NCBI RefSeq assembly: GCF_000829455.1
Contig: NZ_JXAK01000002.1
Coordinates: forward strand, 124,001 to 188,000
Source of the DNA: Gordoniibacillus kamchatkensis
GTDB taxonomy: Bacteria > Bacillota > Bacilli > Paenibacillales > NBRC-103111
DNA: 64,000 nucleotides
Direction: 5' to 3'
Both the position numbers and the translations under genes were made by a program. The notes under the pieces were generated by a model. That model was not told where the DNA came from, searched no databases, and was given only the letters and a program-made list of their open reading frames with translations. Below, piece after piece: positions 10,416 to 20,224 of this stretch; position 1 is the first letter of the stretch, and each line of letters begins with the position of its first letter.

Positions 10416-11143
10416 GCGTCCAACAGCCTCCCCGCCTCGGAATCGACGTACACGTGCAAATCGGCGTGCGTTTGCAGCAGCGAAGCCGGGCAATCTGTCG
10501 TGATCGGACCGGTCAAGGCGCGGTGCACGATTTCCGCCTTATCGGCGCCGCGCACGACGAGCAAAATCGATTCCGCCTTCAAAATCGAGCCGATCCCCAT
10601 CGTCAGCGCGTGCGTCGGCACCTCGTCCAGGGACTGGAAGAAGCGCGCGTTGGCTTCGCGCGTCGACGGCTTCAGCTCCACGATATGGGTGCCGCTTAGC
10701 AGCGCATGGTCAGGCTCGTTGAAGCCGATATGCCCGTTGTGGCCGATGCCCAGCAGCTGCAGGTTGATGCGCCCGGCGCCGGCCAGCAGCTCGTCGTAGC
10801 GGCGGCATTCGGCTTCCAGATCGGCGGCGTTGCCGTCCGGCAGGAAGGTTTGCTCCGGCACGAGGTCCACGTGCTTGAACAGGTGGTTCTGCATATAGCT
10901 GCGGTAGCTCTCCGGATGACCGGCCGGCAGCCCTACATATTCGTCCAAATTGAATGTCGTCGTCTGCTTGAAGCGGACAAGACCGGCTTCATAGCGGCGT
11001 ACGAGCGAAGCGTAAATGCCGACCGGCGTGCTGCCCGTCGCCAGCCCGAGCACAGCGGCCGGGTTGCGCAGCACGAGCCCGCTGATCAGGTCGGCCGCCG
11101 CTTCATTGAGCGCTTCTTGCGTCTCGAATTTGCGGATTTTCAT
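10412..11143 (-). CDS. nagB: Glucosamine-6-phosphate deaminase
   Basis: 243 residues, typical of the short Bacillus-type NagB without allosteric extension. It converts GlcN-6-P to fructose-6-P plus ammonia. Visible landmarks: VLGLATGSTPVGIYASLV, FNLDEYVGLP, SYRSYMQNHLF, LLGIGHNGHIGFNEPDHAL and a C-terminal LHVYVDSEAGRLL. Start ATG 11143 with GGTAAGGGAA upstream. It begins 10 bases after rpiR ends, so its ribosome binding site overlaps the end of rpiR. Confidence 0.95.
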   Translation of the reverse strand: MKIRKFETQEALNEAAADLISGLVLRNPAAVLGLATGSTPVGIYASLVRRYEAGLVRFKQTTTFNLDEYVGLPAGHPESYRSYMQNHLFKHVDLVPEQTFLPDGNAADLEAECRRYDELLAGAGRINLQLLGIGHNGHIGFNEPDHALLSGTHIVELKPSTREANARFFQSLDEVPTHALTMGIGSILKAESILLVVRGADKAEIVHRALTGPITTDCPASLLQTHADLHVYVDSEAGRLLDA

Positions 11144-11153
11144 GGTGATTCCC

Positions 11154-12017
11154 TTACCTTTCCTTGGACGGTTTGCGATAGCGGCGCACATATTGGAACG
11201 ATTCCTCCAGCTTCGGGATATAGGTGTCGAAAGCGGAGCTCAGCAAGCCTGTGAACACGACGTCGAGCACGAACAGCTGCGCGATGCGGGACGCCATGTC
11301 GCCGCGGCGGATGCCTTCTTCCAGCGACGAAGTGAACAGCTGCAAGTCGGTGAGCGACGCCAGCGTGTTCGGGCCGTTTTTCGTCAGCGAGATCGTCGTG
11401 GCGCCGCGCTCTTTGGCGCACGATACGGCGTCGACGATTTCCGGCGTCTCGCCGGAGTAAGAGATGGCCAGCACGACGTCGTCCTCGCACAGCGTCGCCG
11501 CCGACGTCACCTGCATGTGCGTGTCGGTGAACATCGACGTCCGCCTGCCGAGCCGCACCAGCTTCTGATAAAAATCGGACGCCACGACGCCCGACGTCGC
11601 CACGCCGTAAATGTCAATCTGCCGCGCCTGGTGCAGCGCCGCGACCGTCCGCTCCAGCATCGCCGGATCGAGCAGCTGCCCGGTCTCGGTGATGGAGCGC
11701 AGATGGTTTTGCTGAACGCCTGCGATCAGATCGGCAATGCGCGTGTCCGCGACAATATCTTGGTAGGTTGGCGCAGCGGAGCGCCGGGTCGCCAGCTCGG
11801 CGGCCAGCTTCAGCTTGAAATCGCCGAAGCCCACGAAATGAAACGATTTGCAGAAGCGCGACACCGTAGCGGTGCTCGTTCCCGACTGTTCGGCGAGCTC
11901 GACGATGCTCAGATGCGTCGTCTCCAGCGGATGGGCAATAATGTACTCCGCGAGCTGCTGTTCTTTCTGATGCAAATCGGCCATTGCGTCTTGAAGGGCA
12001 ACGAGAATGCCCGGCAT
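11154..12017 (-). CDS. MurR/RpiR family transcriptional regulator of the nag genes
   Basis: 287 residues: N-terminal RpiR helix-turn-helix (LSIVELAEQSGTSTATVSRFCKSFHFVGFGDFK, about residues 36-70) and C-terminal SIS sugar-phosphate-binding domain (about 125-260; IDIYGVATSGVVASDFYQKL and VLAISYSGETPEIVDAV). It is the first gene of the operon with nagB and nagA, so the likely ligand is a hexosamine phosphate and the likely targets are its own promoter and amino-sugar genes. Whether it activates or represses cannot be judged. Start ATG 12017 with AGGTGA upstream. Confidence 0.9.
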   Translation of the reverse strand: MPGILVALQDAMADLHQKEQQLAEYIIAHPLETTHLSIVELAEQSGTSTATVSRFCKSFHFVGFGDFKLKLAAELATRRSAAPTYQDIVADTRIADLIAGVQQNHLRSITETGQLLDPAMLERTVAALHQARQIDIYGVATSGVVASDFYQKLVRLGRRTSMFTDTHMQVTSAATLCEDDVVLAISYSGETPEIVDAVSCAKERGATTISLTKNGPNTLASLTDLQLFTSSLEEGIRRGDMASRIAQLFVLDVVFTGLLSSAFDTYIPKLEESFQYVRRYRKPSKER

Positions 12018-12206
12018 CGCCGTTCACCTGCCTCGCATGCATGATTGATAATATTTTACACGCATAAGGAAAATTATTTTCACAACTTTATCATAAAAAA
12101 AATTACCGCATAATTCAACTGAATTACGAAAAAAATATCCCCCAGCAGCAAAAAACATATGGACGAAGCGGCGCGTCGTTCGCGCATTTCGAACCGGGAA
12201 AATGGA

Positions 12207-12243
12207 GCCGTCGTCCCCCTATGCGGGGACGGCGGCTTTTTGC
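12207..12243 (+). terminator. Orphan terminator between rpiR and purE
   Basis: Stem GCCGTCGTCCCC (12207-12218) / GGGGACGGCGGC (12225-12236), then CTTTTT-type tail. On the plus strand no gene precedes it; the nearest upstream gene is rpiR on the other strand. The AT-rich stretch 12045-12200 contains no recognised gene. It could end a short RNA or insulate the pur promoter. Confidence 0.7.
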
Positions 12244-12290
12244 TATAAGCAGCGAAATCATGTACAATAAAAAGTAGACAAGCTTTCATT

Positions 12291-12335
12291 AAACGCGAAC
12301 TAAATCAATGCAGTCGTTGCCGAATGTTCGGATTT
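12291..12335. promoter_or_regulatory. Pair of PurR boxes upstream of purE
   Basis: On the minus strand 12335-12323 reads AAATCCGAACATT, an exact match to the Bacillus PurBox consensus AWWWCCGAACWWT. On the plus strand AAACGCGAACTAA at 12291-12303 is a 10 of 13 match in the opposite orientation. The spacing and placement just upstream of the -35 follow the Bacillus subtilis pur operon, where PurR represses unless PRPP is high. No purR gene is in the window. Confidence 0.8.
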
Positions 12336-12339
12336 GCGG

Positions 12340-12369
12340 TTGACATCGCCAGAGAATAGCTGATAAACT
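12340..12369 (+). promoter_or_regulatory. pur operon promoter
   Basis: TTGACA at 12340-12345 and TAAACT at 12364-12369 with an 18-base spacer, directly downstream of the PurR boxes and about 50 bases before the riboswitch. Confidence 0.75.
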
Positions 12370-12421
12370 AAAATCGACAACGAGCAAAATCAGAACATAG
12401 CAAAATACGAATGATAACGCG

Positions 12422-12492
12422 GCTTCGTATAATGTCGGGAATATGGCCCGAAAGTCTCTACCCGGAAACCGTAAATTTCTGGACTACGAGGA
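12422..12492 (+). ncRNA. Guanine-type purine riboswitch
   Basis: The purine aptamer core is clear: TCGTATAAT at the 5' side, hairpin 2 with loop AATATGG, the joining GTCTCTACC, hairpin 3 followed by CCGTAAAT, and a closing GGACTACGA. The ligand-contacting base in the GAC-TA junction is C, which specifies guanine rather than adenine. It precedes a terminator at 12584-12627, so guanine or hypoxanthine should switch the pur operon off after initiation, adding to PurR control. Confidence 0.93.
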
Positions 12493-12583
12493 AGCGGATG
12501 TGGGTACAACTAGTGATGACGCTAGTTGTCGGCCTTTTATTCCCATTTTGAGCGGTGGGGCGGGGCAGCATTCGGTTCTTTGC

Positions 12584-12627
12584 AGTCCGGTGATAGGAGG
12601 CTTCTATCTCCGGACTTTTGTTTTTTA
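12584..12627 (+). terminator. Riboswitch expression-platform terminator
   Basis: Stem AGTCCGGTGATAG (12584-12596) / CTATCTCCGGACT (12604-12616) followed by TTTGTTTTTT. An additional hairpin, ACAACTAG (12506-12513) / CTAGTTGT (12522-12529), lies between aptamer and terminator. The sequence from here to purE (12628-12749) has no gene. Confidence 0.85.
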
Positions 12628-12749
12628 CCGCTGCAGAATGAAAATCGTTCTGAACGGCGATAACAACTTCCGCTTAACGCGGCCCGATCATCTTCGAGAT
12701 TACTCCGACAGGAGTTTTTATCACAGCGGCATAAATGGGAGGACTCAGC

Positions 12750-13235
12750 GTGACGGCAACAATCGGAGTCATTATGGGCAGCAAATCGGATTGGGAAACG
12801 ATGAAGCACGCCTGCGACGTGCTGGAGGAGCTCGGCCTGGCATACGAGAAAAAGGTCGTCTCGGCGCACCGCACGCCGGATCTCATGTTCGAGTACGCGG
12901 AGACGGCGGCGGCGCGGGGCCTCAGAGTCATTATCGCCGGAGCTGGCGGCGCGGCGCATTTGCCGGGCATGGTCGCAGCCAAAACGGAGCTGCCGGTCAT
13001 CGGCGTGCCGGTCAAGTCGGCGGCATTGAACGGGCTCGACTCGCTGCTGTCGATCGTGCAGATGCCGGCCGGCATACCGGTGGCGACGGTGGCGATCGGC
13101 CAGGCGGGGGCGGCGAACGCCGGTCTGCTGGCGGCGCAAATCGTCGGCGCGTTCGAGCCCGAGGTGCGGGAGCGCATCCGGGCGCGGCGCGAGCGGACGA
13201 AGCAGGCGGTGCTGGAAGCAGGGGATTTGGAATGA
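12750..13235 (+). CDS. purE: N5-carboxyaminoimidazole ribonucleotide mutase
   Basis: 161 residues, normal for class I PurE. It moves the carboxyl group from N5-CAIR to give CAIR. Landmarks: [13 protein letters not shown], the catalytic [34 protein letters not shown] and [24 protein letters not shown] 12750 is preferred because GGGAGG lies seven bases upstream; that site contains the alternative ATG 12735. It is the first gene of the operon and overlaps the next start as ATGA. Confidence 0.95.
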   Translation: MTATIGVIMGSKSDWETMKHACDVLEELGLAYEKKVVSAHRTPDLMFEYAETAAARGLRVIIAGAGGAAHLPGMVAAKTELPVIGVPVKSAALNGLDSLLSIVQMPAGIPVATVAIGQAGAANAGLLAAQIVGAFEPEVRERIRARRERTKQAVLEAGDLE

Positions 13236-14646
13236 GCGGCGCGAGCGAACGAAACGGGGGCGGCTTGGCGATGACAGATCAGGCGAAAGGCGGCCGGCAA
13301 AAGCTCCCGGAAGCCGCGCGCCGCATTCTCCCCGGAGCTACGATCGGCATTCTCGGCGGCGGCCAGCTCGGGCGCATGATGGCGCTCGCCGGCTCGCACC
13401 TCGGCTACCGGTTCGTAACGCTCGACCCGACGCCCGATTCGCCTTGCGGCCAAGTCGCAGCGCATCAGGTGACCGCCGCTTACAACGATGTGGAAGCGGC
13501 GTGCCGGCTCGCGGAGCTATCCGACGTCATCACGTACGAGTTCGAAAATGTGGACGCGCGCGTAACGGAGCTGCTGGAACGGGAGTGCTACGTGCCGCAA
13601 GGGAGCGACTTGCTGTACGTCACGCAGCATCGGCTGCGCGAGAAGCGGGCGATCGAAGCCGCCGGCGCCAAGGTGGCGCCGTACGAAGAGATCGCCAGCA
13701 GAGCGCAGCTGCGGGAAGCCGTAAGCCGGCTCGGCACGCCGTGCGTGCTGAAGACGGCGACCGGCGGCTACGACGGCAAAGGCCAGCGGGTCATCCGCTC
13801 GGCCGAGGAGGCGGACGCGGCTTATGCGGAGCTGAGCCGCGCCGGAACCGAGCTCGTGCTCGAACGGTTCATCCGGTTCGAGCGCGAGCTCAGCGTCATC
13901 GCCGCCCGCTCGCCGAGCGGCGAAGTGCGCACGTTTCCGGCGGCGGAAAACGTGCATGTCGACAACATCCTGCACCTCTCGGTCGTGCCGGCCCGCGTCC
14001 CGAGCGATGTGCTGCTCCGCGCCGAAGAGCTGGCGCGGAGCATCGCCGCCTCCCTCGGCGTCGTAGGCCTGCTCGCCGTCGAGATGTTCGTGACGGCGGA
14101 GGGCGAGCTGTTCGTCAACGAGCTCGCGCCGCGGCCGCACAATTCCGGCCACTACACGATGGAGGCGTGCATGACGTCGCAGTTCGAGCAGCATGTGCGC
14201 GCTATTTGCGACTTGCCGCTCGGCCCGACGGCGCTGCGCACGCCCGTCGTGATGGTGAACGTGCTCGGCGAGCACGTTGAGCCGCTGCGCGCGTGGCTGG
14301 CGGCGCACCCGCCCGGCGGAAGCGTTGAGGCTGGCACGCCGGCCGGCGCCGGGCAGGCGGGTGCCACGTCTAATGCGGCTCAGGCCGGCGAGGCGCCGGC
14401 TGCGGCGCAGAGCACCGCCAGCTACGGCGATGCGGCGCGAGCGCCCGCCATCGCGTGCGGCGCTTCGGCTGGGGCGGCGAAGAAGAAGTTGTCGTAAAGC
14501 TTCATCTATATGGCAAGCACGAAGCGAAGCCGAAGCGCAAAATGGGGCACCTGAACTTGCTTTCGGACGATGTAGAGAAAGCGCTGAATTGGGTAGAGCG
14601 GACAGGAGTATGGCGCGAGCAGGAGAGCAAGCGGAGGGAACGGTAG
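13232..14646 (+). CDS. purK: N5-carboxyaminoimidazole ribonucleotide synthase (frameshifted, with Ala-rich insert)
   Basis: ATP-grasp enzyme making N5-CAIR from AIR, bicarbonate and ATP. Visible: [40 protein letters not shown], the ATP-grasp core [19 protein letters not shown] and a normal VMVNVLGEH. After about codon 355 an Ala/Gly/Glu-rich stretch of roughly 60 residues follows, and the frame ends at 14497. The expected C-terminus ([25 protein letters not shown]) is in the next frame at 14455-14646, so one base is missing somewhere between about 14300 and 14455. Start could be ATG 13232 (overlapping the purE stop) or ATG 13271. Probably intact in the organism. Confidence 0.85.
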
Positions 14647-14726
14647 TCGCGTTCCGTCAAGCAGTACGGACAAATCAATAAATAAATAGAGACTATTATC
14701 GGACTTAACGGAGTGGAGGACCAACC

Positions 14727-16022
14727 ATGTTAGAACGGTACAGCAGACCGGAGATGGCGCGCATATGGACGGAAGAGAACAAGTTCAAAGCTTGGCTCGA
14801 GGTGGAGCTGCTCTCGTGCGAAGCTTGGGCTGAGCTCGGCGTCATCCCCAAGGAGGACGCGGCGGCGCTTCGCCGGAGCGCCTCCTTTAACATCGAGCGC
14901 ATTTACGAGATCGAGCAAGAGACGCGGCACGATGTCATCGCCTTCACCCGCGCCGTGTCGGAGACGGTCGGGCCGGAGCGCAAGTGGGTGCACTACGGGC
15001 TCACTTCCACGGACGTTGTGGATACGGCGCTCGGCTATTTGCTCAAGCAAGCCAACGACATTCTCGAACAGGACATTATACGCTTCATCGCCATTTTGCG
15101 CGATAAAGCTATCGAATATAAGCATACGCCGATGATGGGCCGCACGCACGGCGTCCACGCCGAGCCGACGACGTTCGGCCTGAAGATGGCGCTCTGGCAC
15201 GAAGAGATGAAGCGCAATCTGGAGCGCTTCCGCGCAGCCGCCGACCGCGTCCAGTACGGCAAAATTTCCGGTGCCGTCGGCACGTACGCCAACGCCGATC
15301 CGTTCCTCGAGCAGTACGTGTGCGAGAAGCTCGGCACGAAGCCGGCGCCGATCTCGACGCAGACGCTGCAGCGCGACCGGCACGCCGAGTATATGGCCAC
15401 GCTGGCGCTCATCGCGACGTCGCTCGACAAGTTCGCAACCGAGATCCGGGCGCTCCAGAAGAGCGAGTTCCGCGAAGTCGAAGAGCCGTTCGCCAAAGGC
15501 CAAAAAGGCTCGTCGGCGATGCCGCACAAGCGCAACCCGATCGGCTGCGAGAACATCAGCGGCCTGTCGCGCGTCATCCGCGGCCATATGCTGTCCGCCT
15601 ACGAGAACGTGCCGCTCTGGCATGAGCGCGATATCAGCCACTCGTCGGTGGAGCGGATCATTTTGCCCGATGCCACTACGCTTCTGGACTACATGCTGAA
15701 CCGGTTCGGCAACATCGTCAAAAACTTGACCGTGTTCCCGCAAAACATGCTGCGCAACATGCAGTCCACGTACGGCGTACCGTTCTCCGGACGGGTTATG
15801 ACGAAGCTGATCGACAAAGGCTTCTCCCGCGAGCAGGCGTACGATACCGTGCAGCCGCGGGCGATGCAAGCTTGGGAAGAGCAGCGCTCGTTCCGCGACA
15901 TTATCGAGAGCACGCCGGCCATAACGGAAGTGCTCGGCCCTGCGGAGATCGCCGATTGTTTCGATCCGAGCTGGCACCTGAAGCATGTCGATACGATTTT
16001 CACTCGATTAGGATTGGAGTAG
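14727..16022 (+). CDS. purB: Adenylosuccinate lyase
   Basis: 431 residues of the fumarase/aspartase superfamily, acting twice in purine synthesis (SAICAR to AICAR, and adenylosuccinate to AMP). Landmarks: N-terminal [58 protein letters not shown], and the signature [16 protein letters not shown] that carries the catalytic serine loop, then [21 protein letters not shown] 14727 follows GGAGTGGAGG. It is separated from the purK end by 80 bases without another gene. Confidence 0.97.
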   Translation: MLERYSRPEMARIWTEENKFKAWLEVELLSCEAWAELGVIPKEDAAALRRSASFNIERIYEIEQETRHDVIAFTRAVSETVGPERKWVHYGLTSTDVVDTALGYLLKQANDILEQDIIRFIAILRDKAIEYKHTPMMGRTHGVHAEPTTFGLKMALWHEEMKRNLERFRAAADRVQYGKISGAVGTYANADPFLEQYVCEKLGTKPAPISTQTLQRDRHAEYMATLALIATSLDKFATEIRALQKSEFREVEEPFAKGQKGSSAMPHKRNPIGCENISGLSRVIRGHMLSAYENVPLWHERDISHSSVERIILPDATTLLDYMLNRFGNIVKNLTVFPQNMLRNMQSTYGVPFSGRVMTKLIDKGFSREQAYDTVQPRAMQAWEEQRSFRDIIESTPAITEVLGPAEIADCFDPSWHLKHVDTIFTRLGLE

Positions 16023-16032
16023 ACGACAGCCC

Positions 16033-16975
16033 ATGACCGATACGAATACGAACCCCGTAAACGCGGGCGCAAATCTTGACGCAGGCGGTGCGCTCATCAC
16101 GGCCGAAGGCCTGGTTAACGCACCGCTGGCTTACAAAGGAAAGGTCCGCGAGCTGTACGATCTCGGCGAACATTATTTGATCGTCGTCACGGACCGCATC
16201 TCCGCTTTCGACTACGTGCTGAAGCCGGGCGTGCCGGAAAAAGGGATCATGCTCAACAAGCTGAGCGAATTTTGGTTCGATCGCACCCGCATCCTGTTCC
16301 CGAACCATGTCGTGCACACGGATCTGAACGTACTGCTGAACGACGGCATCGTGCCTGTCGAGCACGCGGCCAATATCGCCCACCGGTTCATGGTAGTAGA
16401 GAAGGCGATCCGCATCCCGGTGGAGTGCGTCGTCCGCGGCTACTTGACCGGCAACGGCTGGCGCCAGTATCAGGAAACCGGTAAGGTGGGCGGCATCGAG
16501 CTGCCGTCCGGGCTGCAAAAAAACGCGAAGCTGGAAAGCCCGATTTCACCCGCCGCTCAAAACAGACGTCGGCCACGACGAAGACATTACGTTCGAGCAG
16601 CTGGAAGAGCGTTTCGGCGAGCGAATGGCCCGCCGCCTGCGCGACCGCAGCTTGCAAATGTATGCGATCGGCCGCGATTTCAGCGAGTCGAAGGGCATCA
16701 TTTTGGCCGATACGAAATTCGAATTCGGCTTCATCGGCGATCAGCTGCTCATTATCGACGAGATGCTGACGCCGGATTCGTCACGTTACTGGTCGGCCGA
16801 CAAGTATGAACTCGGCGTCGAGATCGACAGCATGGACAAAGAGCCGGTGCGCACGTATTTGGCGAACTCCGGCTGGGACAAAAACAGCGAGCCTGCGCCG
16901 CTGCCGGCGGAAGTCGTGGCAGAAACGGCCCGCCGCTATAAAGAAATTTACCGCCGTCTGACGCAAACGAAGTAA
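16033..16975 (+). CDS. purC: SAICAR synthase (frameshifted)
   Basis: Joins CAIR with aspartate using ATP. The first frame shows YKGKVRELYDLGEH, VVTDRISAFDYVL, ECVVRGYLTGNGWRQY and ends normal sequence at KLESPI; the second frame resumes with LKTDVGHDEDITFEQLEER, SKGIILADTKFEFG and a normal C-terminus at 16975. The conserved IFTP segment is restored if one T is added to TTT at 16544-16546 and one C to CCC at 16549-16551. I therefore annotate one full-length gene of about 314 residues with two probable missing bases. It has an unusual N-terminal extension of about 30 residues before YKGKVREL. Confidence 0.88.
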
Positions 16976-17028
16976 CGAATCGCCGCTTCATCAGACCATA
17001 TACCCGTATAGAGGAGAAGGAGATCCAT

Positions 17029-17268
17029 ATGAAAGCGAAGGTGTACGTCACCATCAAGCAAAACGTGCTCGACCCGCAGGGGAGCGCCGTTGAGGGCGCG
17101 CTGCACTCGCTCGGCTTCGAGGAAGTCGGCAAGGTGCGCGTCGGCAAGTTCGTCGAGCTGGAACTGCAAACCGCAGACCGGGGCGAGGCGGAAGCGCGCG
17201 TGAAAGCGATGTGCGAGAAACTGCTCGCCAATACTGTCATCGAAGACTATCGCTACGAGCTGGAGTAG
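17029..17268 (+). CDS. purS: Phosphoribosylformylglycinamidine synthase subunit PurS
   Basis: 79 residues, the usual size. PurS is the small structural subunit that bridges PurL and the glutaminase PurQ in Gram-positive FGAM synthase. Typical features are MKAKVYVTIKQNVLDPQGSAVEGALHSLG and VRVGKFVELEL. ATG 17029 follows GGAGAAGGAG. The gene is followed by purQ after 33 bases. Confidence 0.96.
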   Translation: MKAKVYVTIKQNVLDPQGSAVEGALHSLGFEEVGKVRVGKFVELELQTADRGEAEARVKAMCEKLLANTVIEDYRYELE

Positions 17269-17301
17269 CAGGCGATCGCCAACTTGAAAGGGGACCGAGT
17301 C

Positions 17302-18000
17302 ATGAAATTTGCGGTGCTGGTATTTCCGGGATCGAACTGCGATATCGACTGCTACAAGGCTGTTGAATCGACAATCGGTCAACCGGTCGACTACGTCTGG
17401 CAAACATCGACGGATCTATCCGCTTACGACGCCATTTTGGTGCCGGGCGGCTTCTCTTACGGGGATTATCTCAGATGCGGGGCGATCGCCCAATTCGCTC
17501 CGGTGATGGGGGCGCTGAAGCAAGCGGCCGAGGACGGCAAATATATTCTCGGCATTTGCAACGGGTTCCAGATCCTGACCGAAGCGCGGCTGCTGCCGGG
17601 TGCGCTGCTGCGCAACAAAGCTTTGAAATTCCGCTGCCACAGCGCCAAGCTGCGCGTCGTGAACAACGAAACGCCGTTTACGCGCGATTACGCCGAGAAC
17701 GAGCTGATCGACATTCCGATCGCGCACGGCGAAGGCAACTATTATTGCGACGAGGCGACGCTGAAGGAATTGCAGGCGAATCGCCAAATCGTGTTCCGCT
17801 ACGAGGCGGGCAACAACCCGAACGGTTCCGTCGACGATATCGCCGGCATCTGCAACCGCGCGGGCAATGTCGTCGGCATGATGCCGCACCCGGAGCGGGC
17901 GGTGCACGAGCTGCTCGGCTCGGCGGACGGCAAGCGCATGTTTACATCGATACTGAACGCATGGAGGGAACGCAGTGGCGCAGCAGTTATCGGCGGCTAA
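17302..18000 (+). CDS. purQ: Phosphoribosylformylglycinamidine synthase glutaminase subunit
   Basis: 232 residues; class I glutamine amidotransferase that feeds ammonia to PurL. The start [16 protein letters not shown], the [17 protein letters not shown] oxyanion strand, the nucleophile elbow [11 protein letters not shown] (Cys) and the distal [11 protein letters not shown] (His, Glu) give a full triad. Start ATG 17302 is preceded by AAAGGGGACC; an in-frame ATG at 17284 is without a good site. The last 26 bases overlap purL. Confidence 0.96.
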   Translation: MKFAVLVFPGSNCDIDCYKAVESTIGQPVDYVWQTSTDLSAYDAILVPGGFSYGDYLRCGAIAQFAPVMGALKQAAEDGKYILGICNGFQILTEARLLPGALLRNKALKFRCHSAKLRVVNNETPFTRDYAENELIDIPIAHGEGNYYCDEATLKELQANRQIVFRYEAGNNPNGSVDDIAGICNRAGNVVGMMPHPERAVHELLGSADGKRMFTSILNAWRERSGAAVIGG

Positions 18001-20224
18001 AGAGCCGAACGCGGAGCAAATCGCGGAGCAGAAGCTTTACAAGCAGATGGGCGTCACCGACGACGAGTATGCGCGCATTTGCGGCTTCCTCGGGCGGAAG
18101 CCAAACTATGTCGAGATCGGCGTGTTCAGCGTCATGTGGTCGGAGCATTGCTCGTACAAAAATTCCAAGCCGGTGCTGCGCCGTTTCCCGACGACCGGTC
18201 CGCGCGTCCTGATGGGACCGGGCGAAGGCGCAGGCGTCGTTGACATCGGCGACAACCAGGCAGTCGTATTCAAAATCGAGTCGCACAACCACCCGTCCGC
18301 GATCGAGCCGTACCAAGGCGCCGCGACGGGCGTGGGCGGCATTATCCGCGACATTTTCTCGATGGGGGCGCGGCCGGTTGCGCTGCTGAACTCGCTTCGT
18401 TTCGGACGGCTGGAGAACGACCGCGTGCGGTATTTGTTCGAGCATGTCGTGTCCGGCATCGCCGGCTACGGCAACTGCATCGGCATCCCGACGGTCGCCG
18501 GCGAAGTGATGTTCGACGAAAGCTACGAAGGCAACCCGCTCGTCAACGCGATGTGCGTCGGCCTCATCGATCACGATAAAATTCAGAAGGGCGTCGCCAA
18601 AGGCGTCGGCAACCCGGTGTTTTACGTCGGTCCGGCGACGGGCCGCGACGGCATTCACGGCGCGACGTTCGCGTCCGAGGAGCTGACCGCCGAATCCGAG
18701 GCGAAGCGCCCGGCGGTGCAAGTCGGCGACCCGTTCATGGAGAAGCTCGTCATGGAGGCGTGCCTGGAACTGATCGACTCCGGCATCGTCCTCGGCATTC
18801 AAGATATGGGCGCGGCAGGACTCACCTGCTCCAGCGCCGAGATGGCATCCAAGGCAGGTAACGGCATCGAGCTATATCTCGATCGGGTGCCGCAGCGCGA
18901 GGAAGGCATGACCCCTTACGAAATGATGCTGTCCGAATCGCAGGAGCGCATGCTGTACGTCATCCGGCCGGAGCATGAAGCGCAGGCGCGGGCGATTTTC
19001 GACAGATGGGGCGTCATCTGCGCGAAGGTCGGCAAAGTGACCGACGACGGCCGCCTGAAGCTGTTCCACCACGGCGAGCTTGTTGGCGACATGCCTGTCG
19101 GCGCGCTCGTCGACGAGTGCCCGGTATACAACCCTGCGTCGCAGGAGCCGGCCTACTACCGCGAAAATGCCGCCATCGACACGCTGCGCTATCCCGAGGC
19201 GGCAAATTTGACCGAGACGCTGCGCCGCATTCTGGCGTCGCCGACGGTAGCGAGCAAGGAGTGGGTATACAACCAGTACGATTCGATGGTGCGCACTGAG
19301 ACGTTCGTCCGTCCGGGCTCGGACGCGGCGGTCGTCGGCGTGCCCGGCACGCGCAAAGCCTTGGCGATGACGACGGACTGCAACGGCCGCTATGTGTACC
19401 TCGACCCGGCGGTCGGCGGCCGCATCGCCGTAAGCGAAGCGGCGCGCAACATCGTCTGCTCGGGCGCATTGCCGCTCGCGGTGACGGACAATCTGAACTT
19501 CGGCTCTCCGGAGAAGCCGGATATTTTCTGGCAGCTGGAGCAAGCGACCGAAGGGATGGCTGAGGCGTGCCGCGCGCTCGAGACGCCGGTCATCGGCGGC
19601 AACGTATCGCTCTACAACGAGAACGCCAAAGGCGCGATTTATCCGACGCCGGTCGTCGGCATGGTCGGCCTCGTCGAAGACGTCGATCACATTACGACAC
19701 AAGGCTTCAAAGCCGAAGGAGATATCGTGCTGCTGCTCGGCGATACGAAAGCGGAGCTTGGCGGCAGCGAGCTGCAGTACGTGCTGCACGGCGTGACGGA
19801 AGGCCGCCCGCCGGAGCTGGATTTGGCGGTTGAGAGGGCTTTGCAGCAGGCGGTGCTGGAAGCGATTCGCGGCGGTCTCGTCGCTTCGGCGCACGATTTG
19901 TCGGAGGGCGGCCTCGCGGTCGCGCTTGCGGAATCGTGCATCAGCGGCGGGGGCATCGGCGCGTCGGTAGCGCTCGAGACGGAGCTGCGCCCGGACGTGG
20001 CGCTGTTCAGCGAGAGCCAGTCGCGCATTCTGCTCAGCGCCCGCCCGGACAAGGCGGACGCGCTGCAGGAGCTGCTCGCGGCGCGCGGCGTACCGTGCCG
20101 GGCGATCGGCACGGTCGGCGGCAGCGAGCTGCGCATTACGGTTAACGGCAAGGAAGGGGTTCGCTCGGACGTCGCTCAGTTGGAAAAAGCTTGGAAGGAA
20201 GCGATCCCATGCTATATGAAGTAA
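17975..20224 (+). CDS. purL: Phosphoribosylformylglycinamidine synthase subunit PurL
   Basis: 749 residues, typical for the small Gram-positive PurL. It converts FGAR to FGAM with ATP and ammonia from PurQ. Visible are the N-terminal [34 protein letters not shown], the substrate loop [46 protein letters not shown] and the second-half [12 protein letters not shown] and [16 protein letters not shown]. Start GTG 17975 lies inside the purQ end with GGAGGGAA upstream. The last 16 bases overlap the purF start. Confidence 0.97.
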   Translation: MAQQLSAAKEPNAEQIAEQKLYKQMGVTDDEYARICGFLGRKPNYVEIGVFSVMWSEHCSYKNSKPVLRRFPTTGPRVLMGPGEGAGVVDIGDNQAVVFKIESHNHPSAIEPYQGAATGVGGIIRDIFSMGARPVALLNSLRFGRLENDRVRYLFEHVVSGIAGYGNCIGIPTVAGEVMFDESYEGNPLVNAMCVGLIDHDKIQKGVAKGVGNPVFYVGPATGRDGIHGATFASEELTAESEAKRPAVQVGDPFMEKLVMEACLELIDSGIVLGIQDMGAAGLTCSSAEMASKAGNGIELYLDRVPQREEGMTPYEMMLSESQERMLYVIRPEHEAQARAIFDRWGVICAKVGKVTDDGRLKLFHHGELVGDMPVGALVDECPVYNPASQEPAYYRENAAIDTLRYPEAANLTETLRRILASPTVASKEWVYNQYDSMVRTETFVRPGSDAAVVGVPGTRKALAMTTDCNGRYVYLDPAVGGRIAVSEAARNIVCSGALPLAVTDNLNFGSPEKPDIFWQLEQATEGMAEACRALETPVIGGNVSLYNENAKGAIYPTPVVGMVGLVEDVDHITTQGFKAEGDIVLLLGDTKAELGGSELQYVLHGVTEGRPPELDLAVERALQQAVLEAIRGGLVASAHDLSEGGLAVALAESCISGGGIGASVALETELRPDVALFSESQSRILLSARPDKADALQELLAARGVPCRAIGTVGGSELRITVNGKEGVRSDVAQLEKAWKEAIPCYMK

